A stretch of DNA of 64,000 nucleotides, from contig NZ_JABBNI010000007.1 of NCBI RefSeq assembly GCF_012926525.1, forward strand, positions 62,001-126,000, given 5' to 3'. Below are positions 1-8,680 of this stretch, piece after piece. The stretch comes from Clostridium muellerianum. GTDB lineage: Bacteria > Bacillota > Clostridia > Clostridiales > Clostridiaceae. Made by a program: the position numbers and the translations under genes. The notes under the pieces are model-generated. The model was not told the origin of the DNA, did not search any database, and was given only the letters and a program-made list of their open reading frames with translations. How positions within the stretch are numbered: position 1 is the first letter of the stretch; each line of letters begins with the position of its first letter.

Positions 1-359
1 CAGAATTTTGGTTAATAAATGCTCCAGATCCACGACTATTAAACTCATCCTTTAATGAAAGAGAAGAGCTTTTAAAAACAAATAAAATGATTTTACAGGT
101 AAATCCAGAGGATGCTTCTAAAATAGGATTAGAAGATGGTGAACTTGTTACTGCCTATAACGAAAGAGGAGAAGCTGACTTTAAGCTAAGTATAACAACT
201 AAAGTCCCAAAAGGAGTTGTTGTTACTGAGGGAGTTTGGTGGCTTAAGAATACACCAGGAAATCGTTCAGTTAATACACTTACTTCTCAAAGGCTTACTG
301 ATCAGGGAAAAGGAAGTACTTTTTATGATGTTAAGGTAAATATTAAAGTACATAAATGA
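1..359 (+). CDS. Molybdopterin oxidoreductase, C-terminal fragment
   Basis: The frame is open from the first complete codon at base 3 to the TGA at 357-359, so the gene begins outside the window. The roughly 118 visible residues resemble the molybdopterin dinucleotide-binding domain that closes DMSO-reductase-family enzymes: N-P-x-D-A-x-x-x-G-L-x-D-G-E-L-V followed by a beta-rich stretch and the GVWW segment. This domain helps hold the bis-MGD cofactor. Substrate cannot be told from the tail. An internal ATG at 87 has no reason to be a start because the homology begins upstream of it. Confidence 0.75.
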   Translation, partial: EFWLINAPDPRLLNSSFNEREELLKTNKMILQVNPEDASKIGLEDGELVTAYNERGEADFKLSITTKVPKGVVVTEGVWWLKNTPGNRSVNTLTSQRLTDQGKGSTFYDVKVNIKVHK

Positions 360-411
360 TGTGATATAATAAGGTAAGGTGTTGATAAACTTTGAAAAAG
401 AGGTGAAAACA

Positions 412-1287
412 ATGTGTAGATTAAATCCAAAAGTAGATTTTGCATTTAAAAAGTTATTTGCCAGTGAAGAGAATAAGGATATATTAATGGCATTTATCAA
501 TTCTCTTCTTAGAGAAGAGGAGCAAATTAAAGATATAGAATTAAAAAATCCATATAACATAGCAAACTACAGAAAAGGGAAAATGACTATATTAGATATA
601 AAAGCTGTAGATGAAAAAGGAACCTGGTATGATATAGAAATGCAGCTAGCAGAGCAAGGATTCTATGACAAAAGAGCTTTTTATTATTGGGCTAAAGTAT
701 ATTCAGATCAAATAGAAAGCGGAAATGACTTTGAACTTTTAAGAAAAACTATAGCTATAAATATATTAGATTTTAATTATTTAGATGAAGAAAATTTTCA
801 CAATGTATACAAAGTTTACAACGAAAAAACAAAGAAAGAGTTTTCAAATATATTTGAAATGCACTTCATAGAGTTAAACAAATTCAAAAAAGACTTTAAA
901 GATTTAAAAACAGCTTTAGATAGATGGGTAGCTTTTTTAAATAGAGCTTATGAAATTGATAAAGATAAGATACCAGAAGAACTAGCAGCAGATGAAAATG
1001 TAAAAAAAGCCATAGAAAAATTAGATATAATGTATCTAGATAAAGAAGAAAGAGAAATATATGAAACTGATTTAAAAGCTTTAATGGTTCACAAAGCAGA
1101 ATTAAAAACTGCAGAGAAGAAGGGAAGAGAAGAAGGAATAAAAGAAGGAATAAAGGAAGGAGAAAATAAAAAAGCAATAGAAATAGCTAAAAATCTTATT
1201 AACTTAAATATTGATATTGAAACTATAATTAAAGTATCTGGATTATCAAAAGATGACATTGAAGAACTAAGCAAGAGTAGCAAGTGA
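412..1287 (+). CDS. Rpn family recombination-promoting nuclease / PD-(D/E)XK putative transposase
   Basis: A 291-residue protein of the Rpn/PDDEXK_2 family, known from E. coli RpnA as DNA endonucleases that promote recombination and often annotated as transposases. The N-terminus (LNPKVDFAFKKLFA) is the family hallmark. The nuclease core follows with D-I-K and D-I-E-M-Q at about residues 60-80, and the charged tail with the KKGREEGIKEGIKEG repeat is typical. The ATG at 412 is chosen because AGAGGTG lies just upstream; the in-frame GTG at 379 has no good ribosome site. It stands alone, with no terminal inverted repeats recognised, and is probably a selfish or recombination-associated gene rather than a true IS. 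A second family member lies at 44029. Confidence 0.8.
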   Translation: MCRLNPKVDFAFKKLFASEENKDILMAFINSLLREEEQIKDIELKNPYNIANYRKGKMTILDIKAVDEKGTWYDIEMQLAEQGFYDKRAFYYWAKVYSDQIESGNDFELLRKTIAINILDFNYLDEENFHNVYKVYNEKTKKEFSNIFEMHFIELNKFKKDFKDLKTALDRWVAFLNRAYEIDKDKIPEELAADENVKKAIEKLDIMYLDKEEREIYETDLKALMVHKAELKTAEKKGREEGIKEGIKEGENKKAIEIAKNLINLNIDIETIIKVSGLSKDDIEELSKSSK

Positions 1288-1309
1288 GACCAGCTGCTAT
1301 TATGTATAA

Positions 1310-1519
1310 TTAAATATTCAAGCCTTTAAGGCTCTTGAGAATAAAGTAGATACCATAAAGGCTGAACAAGAAAATATGAAACATGAATTGGCTCATATAT
1401 CTGGAGATACAAAGTCAATTAAAAGTAATATAGAAATTATGTCTAAAGATTTAAATTTTATTGAAGCTGCAACTGGGAAAAATATAACAGATATCGCTCA
1501 TTTGAAATCTGTAAAATAA
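1310..1519 (+). pseudogene. Remnant of a small coiled-coil protein gene
   Basis: A frame of about 69 codons begins directly after an in-frame stop at 1307-1309 and ends at TAA 1517-1519. It encodes a hydrophilic, heptad-like helical segment (ALENKVDTIKAEQENMKHEL onward). There is no convincing start: the only ATGs, at 1376 and further in, have no ribosome site. I read it as the 3' remnant of a truncated gene, possibly cut when the upstream Rpn gene arrived. Function is unknown. Confidence 0.4.
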
Positions 1520-1580
1520 AAAAATATGCATTAACGAGAATTATTAATACCTATTTCATAGAATATGGAAAAAATAAGTA

Positions 1581-1688
1581 AAGGGGCTGTCACACTAAGA
1601 ATATGCCTAAATACTACAGTATATTATGTTTGCTATTAATCTTAAAAACAATATATTGCATGTAAATTTCTTAATGCGACAGTCCCTT
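1581..1688. repeat. Palindromic dispersed repeat, copy A
   Basis: The ends form an imperfect inverted repeat: AAGGGGCTGTCACACTAAG on the left against the reverse complement of CTTAATGCGACAGTCCCTT on the right. A related hairpin lies at 6021-6088 with the same preceding AATAAGTAAA and the same inner TACTACARTATATT. It is probably a small non-autonomous element. The GGGCTGTCRC-type ends recall IS1182-like elements, but that is inference. It sits between convergent genes, where it could also act as a terminator. Confidence 0.5.
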
Positions 1689-1801
1689 AATTATAGTTAT
1701 TGAGGATAGCTTGCTAGTAATTTTTCTAATAACTTTTGTTTCATAATATAAGAATGTTGTGTATTAAGGTTATCTTAGATTATTCTTATAACCTACGGCT
1801 G

Positions 1802-2638
1802 TTAATTTTTTTCTAGCACATAAATGATATTCATTCCACAATCAAGTGTTCCTTGCATTTTAGTAAAAGCAATTTCTTTTTCTATAATGAGTTTCCAAAA
1901 TTCTTTATCCTGTCTAGCATTTTCTAGCGCAGAATCGCCAGCTTGTGTAAATAATCCAGCAGAACTTCTCTCTTTTATAGTGATTGGGTAATTGGCAAAT
2001 AGTGCATCCATTTCTGAACTTCTCATCATATGGACATAGTGCTTACTTGGGACAGGGTAGTGCTCTTCATCTTGAATACCTGTATTAAATACCCACCTTG
2101 TAGCTTCAAGGCCAAATTGCTCTTTTTCATATCTAATGCCATCTAAATAATATAGTGATGCACCGATAAAACTCATAGCACCTACAATTAATGTTCCGCC
2201 GGGCTTTAGAACTCTTAACATTTCATTTATGCCATCTTTTTCTTTATCTAAAAGATAGTTTATTACTCCACCAATACAAACAATACAATCAAAGGAGGAA
2301 TCTTCAAAAATCCCCATATTTAGCACATCTAATACACAAAACTTCTTAATTTTCTGAAACAATGAAAGTTCTTTCATTTTAGATTTATTAAATTCTATCT
2401 GATGTGCTGATATATCTCCTACAGTTAGTTCTTTGCACATTTTTACAATATCTTTTGTGTATCGTCCGGAACCAGCACCTATTTCTAAAACCTTGTCATT
2501 TTGATTGATATAACGCTTTAATATATCAAAATGCACATGATAAAGAAGTTCTCCGTGTCCATCTTTTTCAAGACGAGTCCATTCACGATCTTCATAATTA
2601 TCATATCTGTTTTTCGGGATTTCGGGGTTGTAACTCAT
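1802..2638 (-). CDS. Class I SAM-dependent methyltransferase
   Basis: A 278-residue cytosolic protein. Motif I, VLEIGAGSGRYTKDI, at about residues 50-64 binds S-adenosylmethionine. An acidic loop and the post-motif segment DCIVCIGGVINYLL lie near 120, and MLRVLKPGGTLIVG is the usual beta-strand 5 region (Methyltransf_11/25 type). The start is supported by AAGGAGATG upstream of the ATG. The substrate (small molecule or nucleic acid) is not indicated. It is monocistronic, with long non-coding gaps on both sides. Confidence 0.82.
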   Translation of the reverse strand: MSYNPEIPKNRYDNYEDREWTRLEKDGHGELLYHVHFDILKRYINQNDKVLEIGAGSGRYTKDIVKMCKELTVGDISAHQIEFNKSKMKELSLFQKIKKFCVLDVLNMGIFEDSSFDCIVCIGGVINYLLDKEKDGINEMLRVLKPGGTLIVGAMSFIGASLYYLDGIRYEKEQFGLEATRWVFNTGIQDEEHYPVPSKHYVHMMRSSEMDALFANYPITIKERSSAGLFTQAGDSALENARQDKEFWKLIIEKEIAFTKMQGTLDCGMNIIYVLEKN

Positions 2639-2928
2639 AAAAGCATCTCCTTATCATTTTTAGATTTATAATCGGTATAATGTCACTAATATCGCTTTCA
2701 CTCATATAACCACCACCCTCAAAATATAAATAATAGTTAGTTGACAATAATTTACAACTGCGAAGTAACTGAGTATATAATAAATTATACCACTATTTCC
2801 ATGCATTTACATGTTTTTATAAATATTAGCATAACTAATTTTAACATGTTTTCTTAATTGCTTGGAAAATGATTTATCAATATGTTTAAAAATATCATTA
2901 TGTGCTAGAATGTTTAATGAGAATAGAA

Positions 2929-2991
2929 GGCATCTTGAAAAAAACAGTAAGTTCATCTCGCATTTGGACCTATTATTTTCTTTCAGATGCC
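2929..2991. repeat. Short hairpin element related to the 30841-30999 element
   Basis: Read on the minus strand it starts GGCATCTGAAAGAAAATAAT and ends TTCAAGATGCC, giving a 63-bp foldback. The same ends, with a structured insert of about 95 bp, occur at 30841-30999. It lies just upstream of the SNF2 gene start, so it could affect that gene's expression. The rest of the 2639-3010 gap shows A+T-rich sequence only. Confidence 0.5.
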
Positions 2992-3010
2992 TAAACAGGA
3001 GTGAATAAAT

Positions 3011-5983
3011 TTGTTTGAAATAAATGAAGAAGAGAGAAGATCAGTAATAAAGAAAAATAGTAAATTAATTCAAAAATTAAAGGAAAGTCTAATATCCTCT
3101 AAGGAAAACATAGAAACTAAGACTTTAAACCTACAGTATAAGCTACAATTTAATATTAGCCGCAGAGTAAGTGAAGCTTTTTTAGAATTAAAGGTGGGAG
3201 AGGAAAAGCTTTATGTAGTAAAGAATATGAAGAGTTTTTTAGAAGCAGTTATAGAAAAGAATGATCTGGAGTTTGGTAAAAATTTTACATATAGCTCATA
3301 TTTACACAGGTTTAAGGATGAAGACAAATTTATTCTGAGTATGCTTAAAGATCTATATGAAATAGATAGAGCTACAGAGAGCATGGTAATGTATGGTTAT
3401 CATTATAGCAAAACACCGAGATTTTTAAGCGGAAAAAAGGCAAGGCTTACGGAAAATAACTTAAAAAAATTTTTTGATAATATAGGAGAAATAGCTATAG
3501 ATTTGGTCATAAATGATGATAACTACAGTGAAGTTAAAGTAGTAAGAGAAAATTTTCCTTTAGAATTTAAATTAGATAGCAAGGGAAATAATATAATTTT
3601 ATCTCAAACTTCAAAGCTGCCTAAAGCTTTAGTGAAAAGTGGAAATTATTTTTATTATAATGACAAAATATATATGCCAACAAATGAACAGGTAAGGGTG
3701 TATAAAGCACTTTACAATACTTTTACTGAACAAAGAAGTTCTAAAATTACTTTTCATCAAAGTGAAAGTGAGGAAATAGCTTCTTATATAATTCCAGCCT
3801 TAAAAAAGATAGGTACAAAGGTAATAGTCAATAACAGTATTAAAGAGAAATTTTATGAAGAACCTTTAAAGCCTTGTCTTTATTTTGATAAGGATAGAGA
3901 TGCTGTAGTTTGTGATGTAATATTTAAATATGGGAATATAGATATAAATCCCTTAAGAGATAATGAGGCAAGGGAAGATGGGAAGGTATTGGTCAGAGAT
4001 ATTGAGGAAGAAGCAGCCATAGTAGATACCTTGACTGCCTTTCAATTTGAAAAAAGGGAATTTAATTTTGTTTTAGAAGATGAGGAGAAAATTTTAGATT
4101 TTGTAGGAGAAGGCTTGGAAAAGCTTCAGGAATCTGCAGAAGTTTACTATTCAGGTGCTTTTAAAGATATAAGAATTTATACCTCCAAAAGCTATAAATC
4201 CAACATAAGATTAAATGATGAGGATCTTTTGGAATTTACCTTTAATATTGATGGGGTAAATAGAGAAGAATTAAAGCATATATTTGAAGCATTAAAACAA
4301 AAGAAAAAATATTACAGACTTAAAAATGGAGGCTTTATTCCGTTACAGACAAGTGAACTTCAAAATATATCAGATATGATAGAGTATTTAAATATAAAGA
4401 CTTCAGACCTTACAAAGGATCAAATAATTCTTTCTAAATATAATTCTGTTTACATAGATACAAGCCTTAAGGAAAATAACATAACTTTTGTGCAAAGGAA
4501 TAAGAAGTTTAGAGAATTGATAAATAATATAAAGGATATTAGTGACATTGATTATACAATTCCAGAAAAACTTGATAATACTATGAGAGGCTATCAAAAA
4601 TTTGGATTTAAGTGGTTTAAAACTCTTTCAAGCTGCGGCTTTGGAGGTATTTTAGCAGATGAAATGGGTCTTGGAAAAACCCTTCAGACTATAGCTTTTA
4701 TAAAATCGGAGGTAGATGAAAATGAGGAAAAGCAGCCTTCTTTAGTGGTGTGCCCTACATCCTTAGTATACAATTGGGAAAGTGAAATAAATAAATTTCA
4801 GCCAAATTTAAAATGTTTAATTGTATCAGGCAGCAGGGATGTAAGAGAAAGTCAATTAAAGGACATGGAGGAGGCGGACATAGTTATAACCTCCTATGCA
4901 CTTATTAAAAGAGATATAGAAGAATATAAAGCTATAAAATTCAGACACTGCTTTTTAGATGAAGCTCAAAATATAAAAAATCCTAAATCCTTAAATGCTC
5001 AAAGTGTAAAATCAATTAAAGCCGGCAGCTATTTTGCATTAACAGGAACCCCTGTTGAAAATTCTATTACAGAATTATGGTCAATTTTTGATTTTATAAT
5101 GCCAGGATATTTGTTAGGTCATGGAAAGTTTAGTCAAAAATATGAAACACCTATTGTAAAAAATGGTGACAAAAAAGCTTTAGGGGAATTAAATAAACAT
5201 ACAAAACCTTTTATTCTTAGAAGACTTAAGAAAGATGTTATAAGAGAACTTCCACCTAAAATTGAACATAATATGGTGGTGGATATGACAGAGGATCAAA
5301 AGAAGGTATATGCAGCTTACCTTCAGCAAGCTAAAGAGGAGGTAAATAATGAAATAAGAGATAAAGGTATCAATAAAAGCAAAATAAAGATACTTTCTAT
5401 AATTACAAGACTTAGGCAAATATGCTGTGATCCCTCTACCTTTATAGAAAACTATGAAGGTGATAATGGAAAAATGGAAGCTCTTAAGGATATAGTACAG
5501 AATAATGTAAATGATGGACATAAAATATTGTTGTTTTCTCAATTTACCTCTGTGCTTAAAAATATTGGAGAGATGTTTAAAAGTGAAAACATAAAGTATA
5601 TGTACCTTGATGGCAGTGTAAAAGCAGAAGATAGAGGGGAAATAGTTAAACAGTTTAATGAAGGGGAAATTCCTATATTTTTAATATCTCTTAAAGCTGG
5701 CGGAACAGGACTAAATCTAACTTCTGCAGATATAGTGATTCATTATGACCCCTGGTGGAATCCAGCAGTAGAGAGTCAGGCTTCGGACAGAGCTCATAGA
5801 ATTGGACAGAAGAAAACAGTAGAGGTTATTAGACTTATAGCTAAAGGAACCATAGAAGAGAAAATACACAAAATACAGGAGAAAAAGAAAGAAATAATAA
5901 ACAATGTTATAGAAGAAAATACTGGAGAGGAAATTTTGCTTTCTAGTATGGAAGAAAAGGATATCGAGGAACTTTTTGGTTAA
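3011..5983 (+). CDS. SNF2-family DEAD-box helicase with SNF2-associated N-terminal region
   Basis: A 990-residue Swi2/Snf2-type ATPase, expected to translocate on DNA and remodel nucleoprotein complexes. The N-terminal half is the helicase-associated region of bacterial SNF2 proteins. The ATPase core has Walker A DEMGLGKTLQT at about residue 550, the DEAQ box (LDEAQNIKNP) near 650, LTGTPVENS (motif III), LLFSQFT, and motifs V/VI ending SDRAHRIGQ near 930. No zinc-binding SWIM cysteines are seen. Translation starts at TTG 3011 behind AGGAG at 2997-3001; no better in-frame start exists. It is monocistronic, and its cellular role in Clostridium is unknown. Confidence 0.9.
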   Translation: MFEINEEERRSVIKKNSKLIQKLKESLISSKENIETKTLNLQYKLQFNISRRVSEAFLELKVGEEKLYVVKNMKSFLEAVIEKNDLEFGKNFTYSSYLHRFKDEDKFILSMLKDLYEIDRATESMVMYGYHYSKTPRFLSGKKARLTENNLKKFFDNIGEIAIDLVINDDNYSEVKVVRENFPLEFKLDSKGNNIILSQTSKLPKALVKSGNYFYYNDKIYMPTNEQVRVYKALYNTFTEQRSSKITFHQSESEEIASYIIPALKKIGTKVIVNNSIKEKFYEEPLKPCLYFDKDRDAVVCDVIFKYGNIDINPLRDNEAREDGKVLVRDIEEEAAIVDTLTAFQFEKREFNFVLEDEEKILDFVGEGLEKLQESAEVYYSGAFKDIRIYTSKSYKSNIRLNDEDLLEFTFNIDGVNREELKHIFEALKQKKKYYRLKNGGFIPLQTSELQNISDMIEYLNIKTSDLTKDQIILSKYNSVYIDTSLKENNITFVQRNKKFRELINNIKDISDIDYTIPEKLDNTMRGYQKFGFKWFKTLSSCGFGGILADEMGLGKTLQTIAFIKSEVDENEEKQPSLVVCPTSLVYNWESEINKFQPNLKCLIVSGSRDVRESQLKDMEEADIVITSYALIKRDIEEYKAIKFRHCFLDEAQNIKNPKSLNAQSVKSIKAGSYFALTGTPVENSITELWSIFDFIMPGYLLGHGKFSQKYETPIVKNGDKKALGELNKHTKPFILRRLKKDVIRELPPKIEHNMVVDMTEDQKKVYAAYLQQAKEEVNNEIRDKGINKSKIKILSIITRLRQICCDPSTFIENYEGDNGKMEALKDIVQNNVNDGHKILLFSQFTSVLKNIGEMFKSENIKYMYLDGSVKAEDRGEIVKQFNEGEIPIFLISLKAGGTGLNLTSADIVIHYDPWWNPAVESQASDRAHRIGQKKTVEVIRLIAKGTIEEKIHKIQEKKKEIINNVIEENTGEEILLSSMEEKDIEELFG

Positions 5984-6020
5984 ATAAATAATAATAAAAA
6001 ACTATGTGAAATAAGTAAAA

Positions 6021-6088
6021 ATGGGGATGTCGTATTAAGTAAGTACTACAATATATTGTATACAAATTACTTAGTGCAACAGCCCCAT
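6021..6088. repeat. Palindromic dispersed repeat, copy B
   Basis: A hairpin with arms ATGGGGATGTCGTATTAAGT and the reverse complement of ACTTAGTGCAACAGCCCCAT. It is the partner of the element at 1581-1688. It lies shortly after the SNF2 stop codon and may serve as its terminator. The remainder of the gap to 6355 holds A+T-rich promoter-like sequence only. Confidence 0.5.
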
Positions 6089-6354
6089 CGTTATTTCAAT
6101 TACTATAAAATCTTAAAGAGTAGTTCTATCAAGTTTACCACCTCTCCACTATTTAATCTATTAACTTTTATTTTTAAATTTCCCATAATGAAAATTTGAT
6201 GCGGCAATTAATAAAAATTTAATAGTGAGATACATGTATGTTATAATTTAACAGTGAGTAAATTGAGTTTTGCCAGGATTTATTTACAGATTCAATGAAA
6301 GCAATCCTTGTAGCCTAGGCTACACGAGATATTTAAGAAAGAAGGACAAGTTAA

Positions 6355-7116
6355 ATGGACAATTGGTTTACAATAGATCATATTGATAAGGATACACATA
6401 TCATCAGTGAATATCGACATTGGGAGGAAACACATGCTTATCTTTTAAATGGTACTGAAAGAAGCATATTGATTGATACTGGTCTTGGCATTTGTAATAT
6501 TTACGATGAAGTTATAAAGCTGACTGACAAACCAGTAACTGCTGTGGCAACTCATATCCATTGGGATCATATTGGTGGGCATAAATTTTTTCCTAACTTT
6601 TATGCTTATGAGGATGAATTAAACTGGCTGAATGGAGAATTTCCACTAACTTTAGAACAAATCAAGGACATGGTAGTAGATCGCTGCGACTTGCCCGAAG
6701 GTTATAATGTGAACAATTATGAATTTTTTCAAGGTATGCCTACAAAGGTTCTAAAAGATAATGACATTATTGATATAGGAGGACGTTCTATTCAAGTTCT
6801 ACATACGCCAGGTCATTCACCAGGACATATATGTTTTTTTGAAAAGGAATGTGGTTATCTTTTCACAGGTGATTTAGTTTATAAAGATACTTTATTTGCT
6901 TATTATCCGTCTACTGATCCGAAAGCTTATTTGAAATCAATTGAGAGAGTTGCAGCACTTCCAGTAAAAAAGGTTTTTCCAGCACATCATAGTTTGGATA
7001 TACATCCAGAAATACTAATTAGAATGCGGGATGCTTTTAGACAGCTGGAATGGGAAGGTAAATTGCATCACGGCAGTGGTACTTTTAAATACAAAGATTT
7101 TGCCATATGGATATAG
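6355..7116 (+). CDS. MBL-fold metallo-hydrolase
   Basis: A 253-residue metallo-beta-lactamase-fold enzyme. The di-metal site is complete: THIHWDHIGGH (HxHxDH) at about residues 70-80, HTPGHSPGH near 145, FTGDLVY near 170 and FPAHH near 208. The family includes thioesterases, glyoxalase II and lactonases; nothing here fixes the substrate. The ATG has AAGAAGGAC upstream. A MarR gene follows after 174 bp in the same direction, but a shared transcript is not evident. Confidence 0.85.
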   Translation: MDNWFTIDHIDKDTHIISEYRHWEETHAYLLNGTERSILIDTGLGICNIYDEVIKLTDKPVTAVATHIHWDHIGGHKFFPNFYAYEDELNWLNGEFPLTLEQIKDMVVDRCDLPEGYNVNNYEFFQGMPTKVLKDNDIIDIGGRSIQVLHTPGHSPGHICFFEKECGYLFTGDLVYKDTLFAYYPSTDPKAYLKSIERVAALPVKKVFPAHHSLDIHPEILIRMRDAFRQLEWEGKLHHGSGTFKYKDFAIWI

Positions 7117-7290
7117 AATACCATTTGCCATGAGGGTATGGAAAAAATTAAATTGTTTGGCATAAATTGCATAAAGATAGCAAACTATAGAATTCAACAG
7201 TATTTGGAAAATTATGCCTTGACAAATTATATAAGTTGTTCTAAGATTATTACATGATATAGATATTACGAAGTAAGGAAGAAAAGTTAT

Positions 7291-7728
7291 ATGATAAACG
7301 ATGAAGATATTAAAATTGTTGATAAAGCTATACATGAACTTGTATATAAAATGATAAATAGTAAGTTTATGAATGAGTATTCTGATAAAGCTAAAAAAAT
7401 GTCTATGCTTGATTTTAGAGCACTTAGGTTAGTGTCAGAAAATCCAGGAAAACAGATAAAAGATTTGCTTAGTATCTTGCAAATTCCTAATAGTACACTA
7501 ACAAGCGTCATAAATCGTCTTGAAAAGCGTGGAATCCTAAGGAGAGTTATAAGTCCAGAAGATAGACGCTCCTTCAATCTTGAAATTACAGAGGAAGGTG
7601 AAATTATTCAAGAAGAACATATGAAGTTTGATTATGAGGTTGCTAAAAAGTACTTAGAGGCAACGGAAAATGATCAGGAAAAAGAATTCCTTATTAAATT
7701 TCTAAGAAGACTAGCAGAGTCATTATAA
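7291..7728 (+). CDS. MarR family transcriptional regulator
   Basis: A 145-residue winged-helix regulator. The helix-turn-helix spans about residues 55-75 (QIKDLLSILQIPNSTLTSVI) and the wing contains R-x-x-S-P-E-D-R-R-S, the usual MarR DNA-contact DxR motif. It directly precedes the 2Fe-2S/ATC-hydrolase/FAD cluster in the same direction, so it is the likely regulator of that cluster. The 132-bp gap contains TTACGAATCATAAAATATTCGTAA, a spaced inverted repeat (TTACGAAT/ATTCGTAA at about 7811-7834) that could be its operator. Confidence 0.87.
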   Translation: MINDEDIKIVDKAIHELVYKMINSKFMNEYSDKAKKMSMLDFRALRLVSENPGKQIKDLLSILQIPNSTLTSVINRLEKRGILRRVISPEDRRSFNLEITEEGEIIQEEHMKFDYEVAKKYLEATENDQEKEFLIKFLRRLAESL

Positions 7729-7810
7729 TATTTTACAAAAAAGCTTGGTATAAATTTAAGTGTTTAGTTTTAAAGCATTTAAATTTGGACCAAATTTTTT
7801 TAATAAATTA

Positions 7811-7834
7811 TTACGAATCATAAAATATTCGTAA
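7811..7834. promoter_or_regulatory. Candidate MarR operator
   Basis: An 8-bp perfect inverted repeat, TTACGAAT and ATTCGTAA, is separated by 8 bp. It lies between the marR gene and the 2Fe-2S gene, about 30 bp upstream of that gene's start. Spacing and size suit a MarR dimer. The assignment to this regulator is inference from position. Confidence 0.45.
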
Positions 7835-7865
7835 ATAAAAAAATTCATTAATCGGAGGTTTGGAA

Positions 7866-8177
7866 ATGAAAGTAAAAGTATATCGATTTGATCCAACATT
7901 AGAAGAGGGAGAACACTATGATTATTTTGATGTTCCAGTAATTTTTGAAGAAAAATGGACTGTAATGAATGTTCTTGATTATATTCAAGAACATTGTGAC
8001 AGCAGCCTCAGCTATTACAAGCACAGTGCTTGTGGACATGGAATTTGCGGAAGGTGCACACTTATGGTTAATGGTACTCCTAATCTAGCATGTACTCATA
8101 TAGTAGAGAATGCTGATGAGATTGTTCTTGAACCTTTAAAAGGAAGAAAATTTATAAAAGATCTAGTTACTATATAA
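7866..8177 (+). CDS. 2Fe-2S ferredoxin-like protein (fumarate reductase iron-sulfur type, N-terminal domain only)
   Basis: About 103 residues matching the plant-ferredoxin-type N-terminal domain of succinate dehydrogenase/fumarate reductase iron-sulfur subunits. The cluster ligands are visible as C-x4-C-x2-C-x11-C in SACGHGICGRCTLMVNG...LAC. The usual C-terminal 4Fe-4S/3Fe-4S domain is missing, so this is a short stand-alone electron carrier. ATG 7866 is preferred over TTG 7860 because GGAGG at 7854-7858 is then 7 bases away. It probably passes electrons to or from the FAD protein two genes downstream. Confidence 0.8.
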   Translation: MKVKVYRFDPTLEEGEHYDYFDVPVIFEEKWTVMNVLDYIQEHCDSSLSYYKHSACGHGICGRCTLMVNGTPNLACTHIVENADEIVLEPLKGRKFIKDLVTI

Positions 8178-8198
8178 AATTTTAAGGGAGGTAATAAA

Positions 8199-8660
8199 AT
8201 GAGTAATTTAAGAAGCAATGAAGAACCAGCAGTGAGGTTTGCAAAGCTTATGTCGGAGCTATACTACTTTATGGCACAGGAAATGGTTGAAAGAATGGGC
8301 AAGGAAAATGGAATGGAGGCAGTTTCATCAGCAGTAAATAAATTTGGTAAGGCAAGAATAAAGGCGATGAAAGAGGAAGCAAAGGAGAGGGGATTAGATG
8401 CAGATGATGCAAGAACTTATGCCGCAGTTAGAGATATGCCTTCAACTGGGTGGAAATGCTCAGCGGATAATCCTTTAGAAACTACTTATTGTCCTATGGC
8501 GGATATATGGCAGCAGTATGGAAAAGGTGGTATGGAGCTTGGTCATTTATATTGTGAAATAGATCATATTTTATTTGAAGCTTTTGGCATGAAGTTAGAA
8601 AGGCCTTATTGTATTGCAAAAGGTGATAAAGTTTGTAAGTTTAATTTAAAAAGGTTATAG
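8199..8660 (+). CDS. L-2-amino-thiazoline-4-carboxylic acid hydrolase family protein
   Basis: A 153-residue protein of the ATC_hydrolase family. The family is named for the Pseudomonas enzyme opening the thiazoline ring on the way to L-cysteine. Visible features are the W-K-C and T-T-Y-C-P-M-A motifs at about residues 85-100, the C-E-I-D-H segment near 125, and C-I-A-K-G-D-K-V-C-K at the end. Several conserved cysteines could bind metal. It lies 21 bp after the 2Fe-2S gene and 20 bp before the FAD gene, with GGGAGG upstream. Many clostridial members are paired with flavoproteins, so its real substrate may differ from ATC. Confidence 0.75.
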   Translation: MSNLRSNEEPAVRFAKLMSELYYFMAQEMVERMGKENGMEAVSSAVNKFGKARIKAMKEEAKERGLDADDARTYAAVRDMPSTGWKCSADNPLETTYCPMADIWQQYGKGGMELGHLYCEIDHILFEAFGMKLERPYCIAKGDKVCKFNLKRL

Positions 8661-8680
8661 GAAATAAGGAGGTTATTAAG

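Noticed and set aside
379-411. GTG start 33 bases upstream of the Rpn gene start
   Set aside because: No ribosome site, and family homology begins after ATG 412.
896-1177. Leucine-rich minus-strand frame that could look like a membrane protein
   Set aside because: It is the complement of the lysine/glutamate-rich Rpn tail; no start signal.
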